64,000 nucleotides of DNA from JAFGNV01 sp964612485 (GCA_964612485.1 CAZTFF010000006.1:1-64000), one strand, 5' to 3'. Shown: positions 42,724 to 54,537, numbered from the stretch's first letter. The notes: generated from the sequence alone by a model not told the origin. Numbers and translations: made by a program.

Positions 42724-44478
42724 ATGATGACAACAACAGCCTGGTTAATTATTCTGACAATGTGTTTGCCGTGGGTGGGCGCTATTCTTGTCTGGCTGGC
42801 CGGCAACCGGCGGCCTAACCGCCAGCATGCCCTGGCCGTGCTTTTCTCTGTTGCAGCCGGCCTTGCGGGGCTGGCGCTGCTCCCCTTTGCTAAAGAAACG
42901 GTGGCCCTGAGCATCCCTATGGGCGGCGTATTTGGCAATTTCACCTTTGTGGCCGATGGCATGGGCATCTTCCTGGCCGTCGTCGCCACCGTGATCGGCT
43001 GTCTGGCCGTGGTTTTTTCGGTTGACTATATGCGCGGCGATCCCCAACTGGGCCGCTACTACGTGATGGTGCTGCTCTTCATTGGCGGTATGGTGGGGCT
43101 GGTGCTGACCGGCAGTTTGATGCTGCTCTTCTTCTTCTGGGAAATGGTCGCGCTAACCTCTTACGCTCTGATTTCGTTTTATAATGATGATCCCAAAGCG
43201 GTGGCCGGAGGCATCAAAGCCCTGGTCATCACCCAACTCGGCGGCATCGGTCTGCTGGTGGGCGTGCTGGTGGCCCAGGCCAACGGCATCTACCAGATCA
43301 ACCAACTGTTGGAAAATGCCGACGCCCTGCCCTCTACCGCCCTGGCGGTCATCGGCTTTGCCTTTATCATTGCCGCCGCCGCCAAATCAGCCCAATTCCC
43401 CTTCCAAACCTGGCTGCCGGATGCAATGGAAGCGCCGACGCCCGTCAGCGCCCTCATCCACGCCGCCACCATGGTCAATGCCGGTGTCTACCTGCTGGCC
43501 CGTTTCTACCCGGTCTTCCACCAAGTGCCCGGCTGGGCCACCACCGTGGTCGCTGTAGGGATGTTGTCGGCGCTGCTGGCCGGGCTGATGGCCATTGTCA
43601 GCAATGATCTCAAACGGGTGCTGGCCTTTTCTACCGTGAGCCAGTTAGGGTATATGGTCTACGCTGTGGGCGTGGGCGCGGTCTTTGCCGGGATGTTCCA
43701 CCTGTTGAGCCACGCCGTGTTTAAAGCGCTGCTCTTTTTGGCCGCCGGCGCGGTCATCCACGGCGTGGGCACGCGCGATATGCAGAAAATGGGCGCGCTG
43801 GGCAAAGAAATGCCTTTTGCGCGCAACGTCTTCATCATCGGCGCGCTGGCCCTGGCCGGGCTGCCCATTTTCAACGGCTTCTGGAGCAAAGAGCTGATTT
43901 TAGAAGCAGGGCTGATCGAAGGGCCGCTGTGGGGCTACCTGGCCATGCTGCTGGTGGCCGGCCTCACCGCCTTTTACACCTTCCGCATGGTGTGGCTGGC
44001 CTTTTTTGGCCGTTCTCACCACAGCGAACACGCCCACGATGCCGGGCCGGCCATGAAAGTCTCGCTGGGCCTGCTGGCCGTGGGCACGGTCACCACCTGG
44101 CTGGCGGTTGGCCCCTTTGGCCAAATGATGACCGACACCCTGCGCTTCCACCACCTGCACGCGCTGAACCTGTCTGAAATGAGCCTGGAAATCTTTACCG
44201 CCATCGCCACGATATTTGCCCTGGCCGTGGTAATTGTCGGCCTGGCCGCCTGGTGGTGGCGCGATAACCTGACGGGAATAGCCAAGGCCCTGCAACCTGT
44301 GGCCCAGGCCGCCCGCCACGACTTTGGCTTTGAATGGCTCAACACCCAAATCGTCAACCTCACCCAATCCCTGGCCGAAGCCAGCCGCGCCACCCAAACC
44401 GGCCAACTGAACTGGAATGTGGCCGGCATCGTGGGCGGGCTGGTGATTGTCCTCAGTATCATCGTATGGAGGATGTAA
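42724..44478 (+). CDS. NuoL/MrpA-like antiporter-type subunit
   Basis: 584 residues with about 14-16 helices. The conserved Glu is in FFWEMVALTSYALI, the Lys in AKSAQFPFQTWLPDAMEAPTPVSALIHAATMV, a further Lys in NDLKRVLAFSTVSQLGY and another in HAVFKALLFL. These are the proton-path residues of the antiporter-like subunits. The tail is shorter than in NuoL and does not have its long lateral helix. The gene directly follows nuoK, with only the stop codon between. Confidence 0.9.
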   Translation: MMTTTAWLIILTMCLPWVGAILVWLAGNRRPNRQHALAVLFSVAAGLAGLALLPFAKETVALSIPMGGVFGNFTFVADGMGIFLAVVATVIGCLAVVFSVDYMRGDPQLGRYYVMVLLFIGGMVGLVLTGSLMLLFFFWEMVALTSYALISFYNDDPKAVAGGIKALVITQLGGIGLLVGVLVAQANGIYQINQLLENADALPSTALAVIGFAFIIAAAAKSAQFPFQTWLPDAMEAPTPVSALIHAATMVNAGVYLLARFYPVFHQVPGWATTVVAVGMLSALLAGLMAIVSNDLKRVLAFSTVSQLGYMVYAVGVGAVFAGMFHLLSHAVFKALLFLAAGAVIHGVGTRDMQKMGALGKEMPFARNVFIIGALALAGLPIFNGFWSKELILEAGLIEGPLWGYLAMLLVAGLTAFYTFRMVWLAFFGRSHHSEHAHDAGPAMKVSLGLLAVGTVTTWLAVGPFGQMMTDTLRFHHLHALNLSEMSLEIFTAIATIFALAVVIVGLAAWWWRDNLTGIAKALQPVAQAARHDFGFEWLNTQIVNLTQSLAEASRATQTGQLNWNVAGIVGGLVIVLSIIVWRM

Positions 44479-44479
44479 G

Positions 44480-46015
44480 ATGAATTCAACAACTTTAATG
44501 TGGTTGATTGCCCTGCCCCTGCTGCTGGCCCCGCTGGTGTACCTGGCGGGACGGCTGCAATTGGCGACCGCTACCCGTAGCGGCGTGAACGGTAACGCCG
44601 ATGTTAAACGGCAGGATTCGCTGGTGTACTGGCTGGGGCTGGCCGTGCTGGCCGCCACCTGGGTACCGATGGTGCGGGCTACGCAGGAATTTTTAGTGCA
44701 GGGGCCGCTCAGTTTTACCTACGGCTCCGTCACCCTGTACCTGGACGGCCTGAGCCTGCTGCTGGCCGTGCTGGCCCTGGGTCTGGGTACGTTGGCCCTG
44801 CTCTATTCCGGCCCCTACCTGGCCGGAGAAGCCGGCACCGAAAAATTTTACACCATGCTGGTGATGCTCATCGGCACCATGATCGGCCTGACCGCGTCGG
44901 GCGACCTGTTCAATATGTGGGTCTGGCTCGAAGCGATGTCGGTGCTGGCCTACTTGCTGGTAGCGTTTTACCGGGATATTCCCAGCTCGCTGGAAGCGGG
45001 GATGAAGTACCTGGTGCAAAGCGCCGCCGGCTCGGTGTTGATCTTGTTTGGCATTGCCATGGTGCTGGCCCAAACCGGCACCCTGAACCTGGTCGAGATC
45101 AGCGCCGCCGGGCAGCCTTCCCCGGTGCTGCTGGCCGCGGGCGCGTTATTTGTGATCGGCTTTGGCGTGAAGATCGCCATGGTTCCGATGCACACCTGGC
45201 TGGCCGATGCTCACTCGCAAGCGCCCAGCAGTATCAGCGCTATGCTGTCGGGCGTAGTGATCGAAGCGGGCTTGATCGCCCTGCTGCGCCTGGTGACTGC
45301 CCTGTCCGGCATCGAGCTTTCCTGGGGCGTGCTGCTGATGGGTTTTGGCGCGCTCAACATTGCCGCCGGCAACCTGCTGGCCCTGCGCCAGACGCAGATC
45401 AAACGGATGCTGGCCTTTTCCAGCCTGAGCCACGTGGGCTATATGCTGCTGGGCCTGGGCATTGCCCTGTACGCGGGCCAAACCGCCGGCGCGCAGGGCG
45501 GGCTGTTCCACCTGTTGACCCACGGCCTGATGAAAGGGCTGGCCTTTTTGGCGGCGGGCGTGCTACTGTACGCGCTGCACACCGCCAAAGGCAGCCACAA
45601 CCCGCTCACCATTGCCGATCTGGGCGGCGCCTCGAAACGGTATCCGCTTACCGCCCTCACCCTGAGCATTGCCCTGCTGTCGCTGGGCGGGCTGCCGCCG
45701 CTGGCCGGTTTTATGTCGAAATGGCAAATTTTGGCCGCCGGCTTTGAAACTCAAAACGGCTGGATTGGCGCGCTTATTGTATTTGCCGCGCTCAATAGCG
45801 TATTATCCCTGGCCTACTACGCGCCGGTGGTCAACGCGCTCTACCGCGAGCAGCCATCGGATTTGGTTGAAACCGGAGAACCGGTTTCCTGGCCGATGAA
45901 GTTCACACTGATTGTGCTGGCCGTGCCCGTGGTTGTGCTGGGTGTCTGGCCCAGCCTGGTTTACTGGTTGACCGAACCCGCAGCCGCCGCCGTGATGACG
46001 GCGTTTGGCGGTTAG
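44480..46015 (+). CDS. NuoM/NuoN/MrpD-like antiporter-type subunit
   Basis: 511 residues with about 14 helices. WVWLEAMSVLAYLLVAFYR has the Glu of helix 5, KIAMVPMHTWLADAHSQAPSSISAMLSG the Lys, and QTQIKRMLAFSSLSHVGYM and HGLMKGLAFLAAG further conserved Lys. The ATG at 44480 with GGAGG 7 nt upstream is preferred over a longer frame. Second ion-pumping module of the complex. Confidence 0.9.
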   Translation: MNSTTLMWLIALPLLLAPLVYLAGRLQLATATRSGVNGNADVKRQDSLVYWLGLAVLAATWVPMVRATQEFLVQGPLSFTYGSVTLYLDGLSLLLAVLALGLGTLALLYSGPYLAGEAGTEKFYTMLVMLIGTMIGLTASGDLFNMWVWLEAMSVLAYLLVAFYRDIPSSLEAGMKYLVQSAAGSVLILFGIAMVLAQTGTLNLVEISAAGQPSPVLLAAGALFVIGFGVKIAMVPMHTWLADAHSQAPSSISAMLSGVVIEAGLIALLRLVTALSGIELSWGVLLMGFGALNIAAGNLLALRQTQIKRMLAFSSLSHVGYMLLGLGIALYAGQTAGAQGGLFHLLTHGLMKGLAFLAAGVLLYALHTAKGSHNPLTIADLGGASKRYPLTALTLSIALLSLGGLPPLAGFMSKWQILAAGFETQNGWIGALIVFAALNSVLSLAYYAPVVNALYREQPSDLVETGEPVSWPMKFTLIVLAVPVVVLGVWPSLVYWLTEPAAAAVMTAFGG

Positions 46016-46039
46016 AACGGTTAGAAAAGGAAGCAAACA

Positions 46040-46351
46040 ATGGACATTTTATTATCACCGCCCGTGGCATTTTTGATCTACCTGGTCCTGGCGGGCCTGC
46101 TGGTGGGTTTTGGCCGGCTGCTGGCCGGAAAAGGGCAAGACTCGCCTACTAAATCCAGCACCTACGCCAGCGGCGAAGCGCCGCCCAAATACAACGCCGC
46201 GCCGGGCTATGCCCCCTTCTTTGTGATCGCCCTCTTCTTTGCGGTACTGCACCTGGGTATTTTGATTGTCGCCACCAGCGGGTTGACCATGATCACCGGC
46301 GCTTATCTGGTTGGCCTGGCGCTGGCGCTGGTCGCCCTGATCTTAGGTTAG
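46040..46351 (+). CDS. NuoA-like small membrane subunit
   Basis: 103 residues with three helices (about 7-28, 58-78 and 84-102). A loop with YASGEAPPKYNA resembles the YECG(F/E)P loop of NuoA, which closes the quinone-site region of complex I; the conserved Cys is replaced by Ser. ATG after AAGGAAG. Its position just before the B-like subunit fits the order A-B-C-D-H-I of complex I operons. Confidence 0.7.
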   Translation: MDILLSPPVAFLIYLVLAGLLVGFGRLLAGKGQDSPTKSSTYASGEAPPKYNAAPGYAPFFVIALFFAVLHLGILIVATSGLTMITGAYLVGLALALVALILG

Positions 46352-46362
46352 AGGAGTAACTC

Positions 46363-46872
46363 ATGAGTAACAACGGAAACTTACTGGAACAACTCAAATT
46401 ATGGGCGCGACTCAACTCGCCGTGGGCCATTCACTATAACAGCGGCAGTTGCAACGGCTGCGATATCGAAATCCTGGCCACGCTGACGCCCCGCTACGAT
46501 GTAGAACGCTTTGGCATCACCCTGCAAGGCAGCCCGCGCCACGCCGATGTATTGATCTGCACCGGCCCCGTCACCCGCCAATCGCGCGACCGGCTGGTAC
46601 GCATTTACGAGCAAATGCCTGATCCCAAATTTGTGGTAGCAATTGGCCCTTGCGCTATTTCCGGCGGCGTCTTCAAAGGCAGCTACAATTGTATGGACGG
46701 CGTGGACAAGGTGATCCCGGTTGACGCCTACATCCCCGGCTGCCCGCCCCGCCCGGAAGCCATCATCGATGGGATTGTCAAACTGTTGAGCAGTCTCAAG
46801 GAAGGGACACCGGTTGCAGATAACGGTCAGGAAGCCAAAACCGAAGTCGCGGTTGAAGAGCCGGTTGTTTAA
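46363..46872 (+). CDS. [NiFe] hydrogenase small subunit (NuoB-like)
   Basis: 169 residues. Cysteines C30 and C33 (SGSCNGCD), C97 (IGPCAISGG) and C127 (IPGCPPRPE) ligate the proximal [4Fe-4S] cluster next to the [NiFe] site, as in group 4 hydrogenases and NuoB. The last 20 residues are hydrophilic. GAGGAG precedes the ATG. Pairs with the large subunit encoded two genes later. Confidence 0.92.
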   Translation: MSNNGNLLEQLKLWARLNSPWAIHYNSGSCNGCDIEILATLTPRYDVERFGITLQGSPRHADVLICTGPVTRQSRDRLVRIYEQMPDPKFVVAIGPCAISGGVFKGSYNCMDGVDKVIPVDAYIPGCPPRPEAIIDGIVKLLSSLKEGTPVADNGQEAKTEVAVEEPVV

Positions 46873-46889
46873 GCCAAATGGAGATAACT

Positions 46890-47372
46890 ATGGACACAGA
46901 AAAAGCATTGGAAAGCGCCGGCCAACTGGTTGAAACCTGGGCCGCCGGCACCGAACGCCCCGAACCCAACCGGCTGGACGTCATCATCGAACCGAAAAAC
47001 CTGCCCGCCGCCGCCGAAGCCTTGCACCAGGCGCGCTGGGGCTACCTGATAACCATCACCGGTCTGGATAAAGGGCCGGAAGAAACCGACCTGGAAGCGT
47101 TGTACCACTTCTGCCACAACGAGGCCGTACTCACCTTGCGCGTGCAGGTTCCCAAAACCGACGCTTCGGTGCCGAGCCTGTGCGACATCATTCCCTCGGC
47201 CAGTTTGATCGAGCGGGAAGTGAGCGAAATGTTCGGCATCACCGTGGTGGGTACGCCCGATCCCTCCCACCTGTTCCTGCCCGATGAGTGGCCCGACGAC
47301 CAGTACCCGCTGCGAAAGGATTTTATCGCCGACGCGCTTGAGTTCAAAGCGGCCCAGGAAGCCGAGGCATAG
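46890..47372 (+). CDS. NuoC-like 30-kDa subunit
   Basis: 160 residues. LEALYHFCHNEAVLTLRVQVP and EREVSEMFGITVVGTPDPSHLFLPDEWPDDQYPLRKDF match the NuoC/HycE-N family. Start at ATG 46890 with TGGAG 7 nt upstream; another ATG at 46878 overlaps that site. In complex I this subunit supports the large subunit; here it is a separate protein and not fused to it. Confidence 0.9.
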   Translation: MDTEKALESAGQLVETWAAGTERPEPNRLDVIIEPKNLPAAAEALHQARWGYLITITGLDKGPEETDLEALYHFCHNEAVLTLRVQVPKTDASVPSLCDIIPSASLIEREVSEMFGITVVGTPDPSHLFLPDEWPDDQYPLRKDFIADALEFKAAQEAEA

Positions 47373-47383
47373 AGAGGATAGAA

Positions 47384-48577
47384 ATGACAAGCAACGGAAA
47401 AAACGGCAACAGCAAATTCATCGTCCCCGTCGGGCCGCAGCACCCGGCCTTGAAAGAACCGGGCCATTTTGAATTTACCATCGAGGGCGAAATTGTGACC
47501 GCCGCCAGCATGCGGCTGGGGTACGCCCACCGGGGCATCGAAAAAATGGCCGAATCGCGCAGTTGGATACAAAACATCTACATGTTCGAACGCGTTTGCG
47601 GCATTTGCTCCCACATTCACGCCATGGCCTACTGCCTGGGCGTGGAACGACTGGCCGGCGTAACCGCCTCGCCCCGCGCGCAGGCCATCCGCGAGTTGGT
47701 GGCCGAGTTGGAACGCATCCACAGCCACCTGCTGTGGCTGGGCGTGGCCGCGCACGAGGCCGGTTTTGAAACCCTGTTCATGTACTCCTGGCGCGACCGC
47801 GAAACGGTGATGAACCTGCTGGAAGAAATTACCGGCAACCGGGTCAACTACTCCACCAATGTGCTGGGCGGCGTAAAATTCGATCTGACCCAGGAACACA
47901 TAGACGCCGTGCGCAAAGGCATGGACTTCTTAGAAGAACGCACCAAATACTACCTGGACATCGTCACCACCGAAGAATCGTTCATTGGCCGGACGCGCCA
48001 CATCGGCGTGATGCCCAAAGACAAGGCCGAAGAACTGGGCGCGGTCGGCCCTACCGCCCGCGCGTCGGGCGTGGAACGCGACGTGCGGGTCGAGTGGCCC
48101 TACGCCGCCTATCCCGATTATCCAGTCAATATTGTGCTGGCAACAGCGGGCGATCTGGAAGCGCGCACCGTGGTGCGGGTCAAAGAACTGTTTGAAAGCT
48201 ACCGCATCATCCACGCCATTGTCGATAACCTGCCCGAAGGTGAACTGACCGTGCGCATTCCGCGCCGCATCCCCGCCGGCGAAACCGTCAGCCGGGTGGA
48301 AGCCCCGCGCGGCGAACTGTTCTACTTTATCAAAAGCGATGGTGGTACCAACCCCGCGCGGGTTAAGATCTACACGCCCACCCTGGCCAACTGGGGCGCG
48401 GTGGTCAGCCTGGTGGTGGGCCACCAACTGGCCGATGTGCCGATGATCCTGGCCGGCATCGATCCCTGCTTCTCTTGCAACGATCGCTCGGTGCGCATCA
48501 GCCCCAGGCGCGGCGATGAGAAAATTTGGAGTTGGGAACAACTCCGGCAACACGGCATTGAACACTACAAAGCGTAG
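47384..48577 (+). CDS. [NiFe] hydrogenase large catalytic subunit (group 4, NuoD-like)
   Basis: 397 residues. Both nickel-binding motifs are intact: ERVCGICSHIHAMAY (C72, C75) and DPCFSCNDR (C362, C365), so this is a hydrogenase and not a quinone-reducing NuoD, in which these cysteines are missing. Twenty-nine residues follow Arg368, the position where the maturation protease normally cuts. The GHFEFTIEGEIVTAASMRLGYAHRGIEK start is shared with NuoD. It catalyses H2 formation or uptake at the membrane face. ATG after GAGAGGAT. Confidence 0.95.
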   Translation: MTSNGKNGNSKFIVPVGPQHPALKEPGHFEFTIEGEIVTAASMRLGYAHRGIEKMAESRSWIQNIYMFERVCGICSHIHAMAYCLGVERLAGVTASPRAQAIRELVAELERIHSHLLWLGVAAHEAGFETLFMYSWRDRETVMNLLEEITGNRVNYSTNVLGGVKFDLTQEHIDAVRKGMDFLEERTKYYLDIVTTEESFIGRTRHIGVMPKDKAEELGAVGPTARASGVERDVRVEWPYAAYPDYPVNIVLATAGDLEARTVVRVKELFESYRIIHAIVDNLPEGELTVRIPRRIPAGETVSRVEAPRGELFYFIKSDGGTNPARVKIYTPTLANWGAVVSLVVGHQLADVPMILAGIDPCFSCNDRSVRISPRRGDEKIWSWEQLRQHGIEHYKA

Positions 48578-48618
48578 GCATACGCAATACGAAATACGAT
48601 ATAACGTGAGGATACTCT

Positions 48619-49542
48619 ATGGAAGCTGTTAGAAACCTGGCAACCTTAATCATCTTCCCCGGCGGGCTGTTTTTGTTGTTCAACGGCCTGTTTTACGAAT
48701 GGATTGACCGCAAATTGATCGCCCAACTGCAAAACCGGATCGGGCCGCGCTGGTTTCAGCCCATGGCCGACACGCTGAAACTGCTGGCCAAAGAAGAAAT
48801 CGTGCCCCAGGGCGTTGACAAACGGCTGTTCCATGCGCTGCCGATTGTGGCCCTGGCCGGGGCGCTCACCGCCGCGCTGTACGTGCCGCTGGCCGGGCTG
48901 CCGCCCGCGTTCAGCTTCTCCGGCGATTTAATTGTAACCATTTACCTGCTCAGCCTGCTGACCATCTGCCTGGGCGTGGCCGGAACGCTCTCGCCCAACC
49001 GTTTCTCGTTGGTGGGCGCCACCCGCACCCTGACCCAGCTTTTCTCCTACGAAGCGCCGTTTCTGCTGGCCCTGCTTGGCCCGGCCATTGCCGCCGGCAC
49101 GTGGCAGATCAGCGAGATCAACGCTTACGCGCAAGGCACGTGGCTGGTTTTACCCCAGATCATCGGCTTTGCGGTGGCGGTGATCGGCCTGATGGGCAAG
49201 CTGGAACTGCCGCCGTTTGACGCGCCCAAAGCCAAAACCGAGATCGTGGCCGGCGCGCTCACCGAGTACAGCGGTCGGGGTTACGCCCTGTTCCACCTGG
49301 GCAAAGCGGTCGAACTGGTGATCGGCCTGACCCTGGTAGCCGCCTTTTTCTTGAACGGCCTGTCTAACCCCCTGGATTACATCATCAAAACCCTGCTGTT
49401 GCTGTTGGGCATTGCCGGTTTGCAAGCCCTGCTCACCCGGCTGCGCATCGATCAAACCGTGGGCTTGTGGTGGCGCTACGGCGCGCTGCTGGTGCTGGCC
49501 CAATTGATCGTAATGGCGGTATGGAAAGGAATGATTGGATGA
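48619..49542 (+). CDS. NuoH/HycD-like membrane anchor subunit
   Basis: 307 residues with about eight helices. LQNRIGPRWFQPMADTLKLLAKEEIVP and ELPPFDAPKAKTEIVAGALTEYSG are the conserved segments of NuoH/HycD with the charged residues that couple the catalytic arm to the membrane arm. ATG after GTGAGGAT. The stop overlaps the next gene by 4 bp. Confidence 0.92.
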   Translation: MEAVRNLATLIIFPGGLFLLFNGLFYEWIDRKLIAQLQNRIGPRWFQPMADTLKLLAKEEIVPQGVDKRLFHALPIVALAGALTAALYVPLAGLPPAFSFSGDLIVTIYLLSLLTICLGVAGTLSPNRFSLVGATRTLTQLFSYEAPFLLALLGPAIAAGTWQISEINAYAQGTWLVLPQIIGFAVAVIGLMGKLELPPFDAPKAKTEIVAGALTEYSGRGYALFHLGKAVELVIGLTLVAAFFLNGLSNPLDYIIKTLLLLLGIAGLQALLTRLRIDQTVGLWWRYGALLVLAQLIVMAVWKGMIG

Positions 49543-49961
49543 AACTGGCAACCATGATCGGCGAGGTCTCAAGATCATTATTCAAGCGACCCGTCACCCA
49601 GAAATATCCCTTTGAAAAACACCCCACCCCGGAACGCCTGCGCGGGCTGGTAGTTTGGGAACCGGGCGATTGCACCGGCTGTGGCCTGTGCGCCAAAGAT
49701 TGCCCGTCGGACGCGCTGGAAGTGATTACCATTGATAAAAAAGCCAAGCGGTTTGTCTTCCGTTATGATGTGGGGCAGTGCCTTTTCTGCCAGCAGTGCG
49801 TGGAAAGCTGCCGCTTTGGCTCGCTGCGCATGGCCAACGACCAGTGGGAACTGGCGGCGCTGACCACCGACTCCTACACCTACTACTATGGGGATGAAGC
49901 GGATGTGCAAAGCGTCCTGGCCCAACCAACTGAAGCAGACGCTGAAACGGTACCGGCCTGA
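49539..49961 (+). CDS. NuoI-like two-[4Fe-4S] ferredoxin subunit
   Basis: 140 residues. Two four-Cys motifs: C45/C48/C51/C55 and C81/C84/C87/C91, the second with CLFCQQCVESC. It carries electrons from a soluble donor, probably ferredoxin, to the NuoB-like subunit. ATG 49539 overlaps the stop of the preceding gene (ATGA); a longer frame is rejected. No NuoE/F/G (NADH) genes are in the operon. Confidence 0.93.
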   Translation: MKLATMIGEVSRSLFKRPVTQKYPFEKHPTPERLRGLVVWEPGDCTGCGLCAKDCPSDALEVITIDKKAKRFVFRYDVGQCLFCQQCVESCRFGSLRMANDQWELAALTTDSYTYYYGDEADVQSVLAQPTEADAETVPA

Positions 49962-50412
49962 CGGTTCACCCCGCGTAGCCATTGTGGGCATCGGCAATGA
50001 ATTTGCTGGAGACGATGTGGCCGGGCTGGCTGTGGTCCGTGCCCTGCCGCCGGCATTAACTACCGAACAAGAGCATTTATTGGTGGTTGACGCCGGCCCC
50101 GCGCCGGAAAATTGCACCGGGGCGCTGCGTCGCTTTGCACCCGATTTGGTGCTGCTGGTAGACGCCGCCCGGATGGACGAGCCGCCCGGCACGATTCGCT
50201 GGCTGGCCTGGCAGGAGACCACCGGCCTGAGCGCCTCGACCCACACGCTGCCGCCTTACGTGCTGGCCCAATACCTGCTGGAATCGCTTAAATGCGAGGT
50301 AGTGCTGATCGGCATTCAGCCGGAACACCTGGATATGGCTCAATCTTGTTCGCCGGCGGTGCAGCAGGCCATTGATGAAGCGGTGGCTGTCTTGACAGAA
50401 ACGTTTGGTTAA
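49888..50412 (+). CDS. [NiFe] hydrogenase maturation endopeptidase (HycI/HyaD family)
   Basis: 174 residues from the ATG at 49888; ATGs at 49894 and 49903 are alternatives. The core begins at about residue 29 with VAIVGIGNEFAGDD. Nickel-sensing positions expected in the family are E38 (GNE), D92 (LLVDAA) and H119 (STHTLP). It cuts the C-terminal tail of the large subunit after nickel insertion. The first 74 nt overlap the 3' end of the NuoI-like gene in another frame, so the two are translationally coupled. Confidence 0.9.
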   Translation: MGMKRMCKASWPNQLKQTLKRYRPDGSPRVAIVGIGNEFAGDDVAGLAVVRALPPALTTEQEHLLVVDAGPAPENCTGALRRFAPDLVLLVDAARMDEPPGTIRWLAWQETTGLSASTHTLPPYVLAQYLLESLKCEVVLIGIQPEHLDMAQSCSPAVQQAIDEAVAVLTETFG

Positions 50413-50447
50413 AAAAAGCTCCAGACATAGTTTGTCTGGAGCTTTTT
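50412..50447. terminator. Bidirectional rho-independent terminator after the hydrogenase operon
   Basis: Perfect 11-bp stem AGCTCCAGACA/TGTCTGGAGCT with a 5-nt loop, flanked by A7 on one side and T4-5 on the other. It ends the hydrogenase operon on the plus strand and the SDR gene on the minus strand. Confidence 0.9.
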
Positions 50448-50473
50448 AAGGGTTCCTTATTTTGTAACCACTT

Positions 50474-51307
50474 CTAACGCCGCTCATCGGCCTGAATCGG
50501 CGGGGTCTGTAGTAGCCGATCCCGGCGATTCAACCACTGTTGAAAACGGCGATACTCCCAATACTGTAACATCCCCCGCATAAATGGCAGGAACCGCTCA
50601 AAAAAGCTAAATAATCGAAACAAACCTGAGGGATACACCGCGATACGATCCCGCCGGATACCCGTCATCACTGCCCGCGCCACAACCTCGGCAGATTGGT
50701 TGGGCCACATCACCGGGACCTGTTGGCCGGCGGCAGTAAAAAAGTTGGTGCGAGTAGCAATCGGATACACCAGCATCAACGATCTTGGATCGGCCAGTTC
50801 AAAGCGATAAGCTTCGGCAAAACGATGCAGCGCGGCTTTGGTGGCGGCATAAACCGCGTAGCCGGGCAGCGGAACGTGTCCAATGGACGAGGCCGTGATC
50901 ACCACCTTGTAGGGCTGCCCGGCCATGAGTTCCTGCATTTTTTCCGCCGCGTAAAGGGTCGAAAAAACATTCAGTTGGAAAATCCGGGCAATGTGTTCCC
51001 AATCAGGTTTTTCGATCTTTTCGTAATAGGCATAGCCGGCATTGGCGATAAAAAGGTCGATGCCGCCCATTATCTGCACGGCATGCTCAAATAAGGCATC
51101 AACAGATTTTTGCTCCGACAAATCGGCAGCGTAGGGCGTGATGACGGCATTCTTTGAGGGAACCGCCTCGATTGTGGCCTGAAGCGCCGTTTGATCGATG
51201 TCGGCCGCAATGATTTGGGCGAAAAAGAGGGATAGTTCATCCAATAAGGCGCGTCCAATCCCCGACGCTGCCCCGGTGAGAACAATACGCTTGTTGTTAA
51301 TCTTCAT
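50474..51307 (-). CDS. Short-chain dehydrogenase/reductase (SDR)
   Basis: 277 residues. The NAD(P) motif TGAASGIG (about 12-19), NAG and the catalytic Ser with YAATK (Tyr/Lys) are present (ASSIGHVPLPGYAVYAATKAA). The last 60 residues have an amphipathic basic stretch (LFRLFSFFERFLPFMRGML) that may touch the membrane. Substrate unknown. It ends the NicO operon, 8 bp after the preceding gene. Confidence 0.9.
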   Translation of the reverse strand: MKINNKRIVLTGAASGIGRALLDELSLFFAQIIAADIDQTALQATIEAVPSKNAVITPYAADLSEQKSVDALFEHAVQIMGGIDLFIANAGYAYYEKIEKPDWEHIARIFQLNVFSTLYAAEKMQELMAGQPYKVVITASSIGHVPLPGYAVYAATKAALHRFAEAYRFELADPRSLMLVYPIATRTNFFTAAGQQVPVMWPNQSAEVVARAVMTGIRRDRIAVYPSGLFRLFSFFERFLPFMRGMLQYWEYRRFQQWLNRRDRLLQTPPIQADERR

Positions 51308-51315
51308 TGTTCAAC

Positions 51316-51981
51316 CTACAGTAATTCAGTAGCAACAGGAAAGATCATCTCAAACTGACTGACATTGAAGGCGGCCAACAATTGGCCTGAGGCAAGATCG
51401 GGAAAATATGCTCCATCAACCGCCGCATGCCGGCACCGCGCTAACTTTACTTTACCGGAACTTTGCAATTTCGTAAATAGGAGATGAGTATTGACCGGCT
51501 GCATCAGCGTGCGCCACCCCGCCGGGATCAGCGCCGTTGATACCGGCAGCGCCGGCCCAACCGGTTTGAACGTGAAATCGGCCAAGCAATGCTCCCCCTG
51601 CGAAACACAAACCCGCTCCCGCCCGTTTGCAGCCCTGTGCCAGTCAAACGCCGCCATCTCTTTAGGAATGGCCCAGTTTTTTCGCCCATTTACCACACTG
51701 GCCTGGGTAGAGACAAAAATTCGCGTGATAGAAGTGAATTGCTGCTGCTGGTGGCGAAACTTGCCGGGGATAAAAAGCAACTCGTCATACGGCCCCACAT
51801 TGGACTGGTGATAAGATACCAGCATCACTACGCTGGGACCGCCGCAAAATGCAGCCGCCATCTCCGGGGGAATAAAACCGTTTTCCCGCAGAAACCCCGC
51901 AGAGAACCACACCACCAGCACAAAACCTCGGCCTGTAAGCTGCCAGGGCGCCGGCTGGAGAAGCGTTGGCCGATCAACCAT
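51316..51981 (-). CDS. Acetoacetate-decarboxylase-like protein
   Basis: 221 residues. RKNWAIPKEMAAFDW has the sequence around the catalytic Lys of acetoacetate-decarboxylase-like proteins (PKE), and VGPYDELLFIPGKF is a typical strand of this fold. The start is ATG 51981, two bp after the TAA of the preceding gene; another ATG at 51996 would overlap that gene. Many members of this family are not decarboxylases, so the reaction is unassigned. The gene sits between the nickel transporter and the SDR. Confidence 0.7.
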   Translation of the reverse strand: MVDRPTLLQPAPWQLTGRGFVLVVWFSAGFLRENGFIPPEMAAAFCGGPSVVMLVSYHQSNVGPYDELLFIPGKFRHQQQQFTSITRIFVSTQASVVNGRKNWAIPKEMAAFDWHRAANGRERVCVSQGEHCLADFTFKPVGPALPVSTALIPAGWRTLMQPVNTHLLFTKLQSSGKVKLARCRHAAVDGAYFPDLASGQLLAAFNVSQFEMIFPVATELL

Positions 51982-51983
51982 TT

Positions 51984-54530
<2,547 letters not shown>

Positions 54531-54537
54531 GATGGCA

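Noticed and set aside
41830..49961. Respiratory complex I (NADH:quinone oxidoreductase)
   Set aside because: The D-like subunit has both nickel-ligating CxxC motifs and a processing tail, a maturation protease is present and NuoE/F/G are missing.
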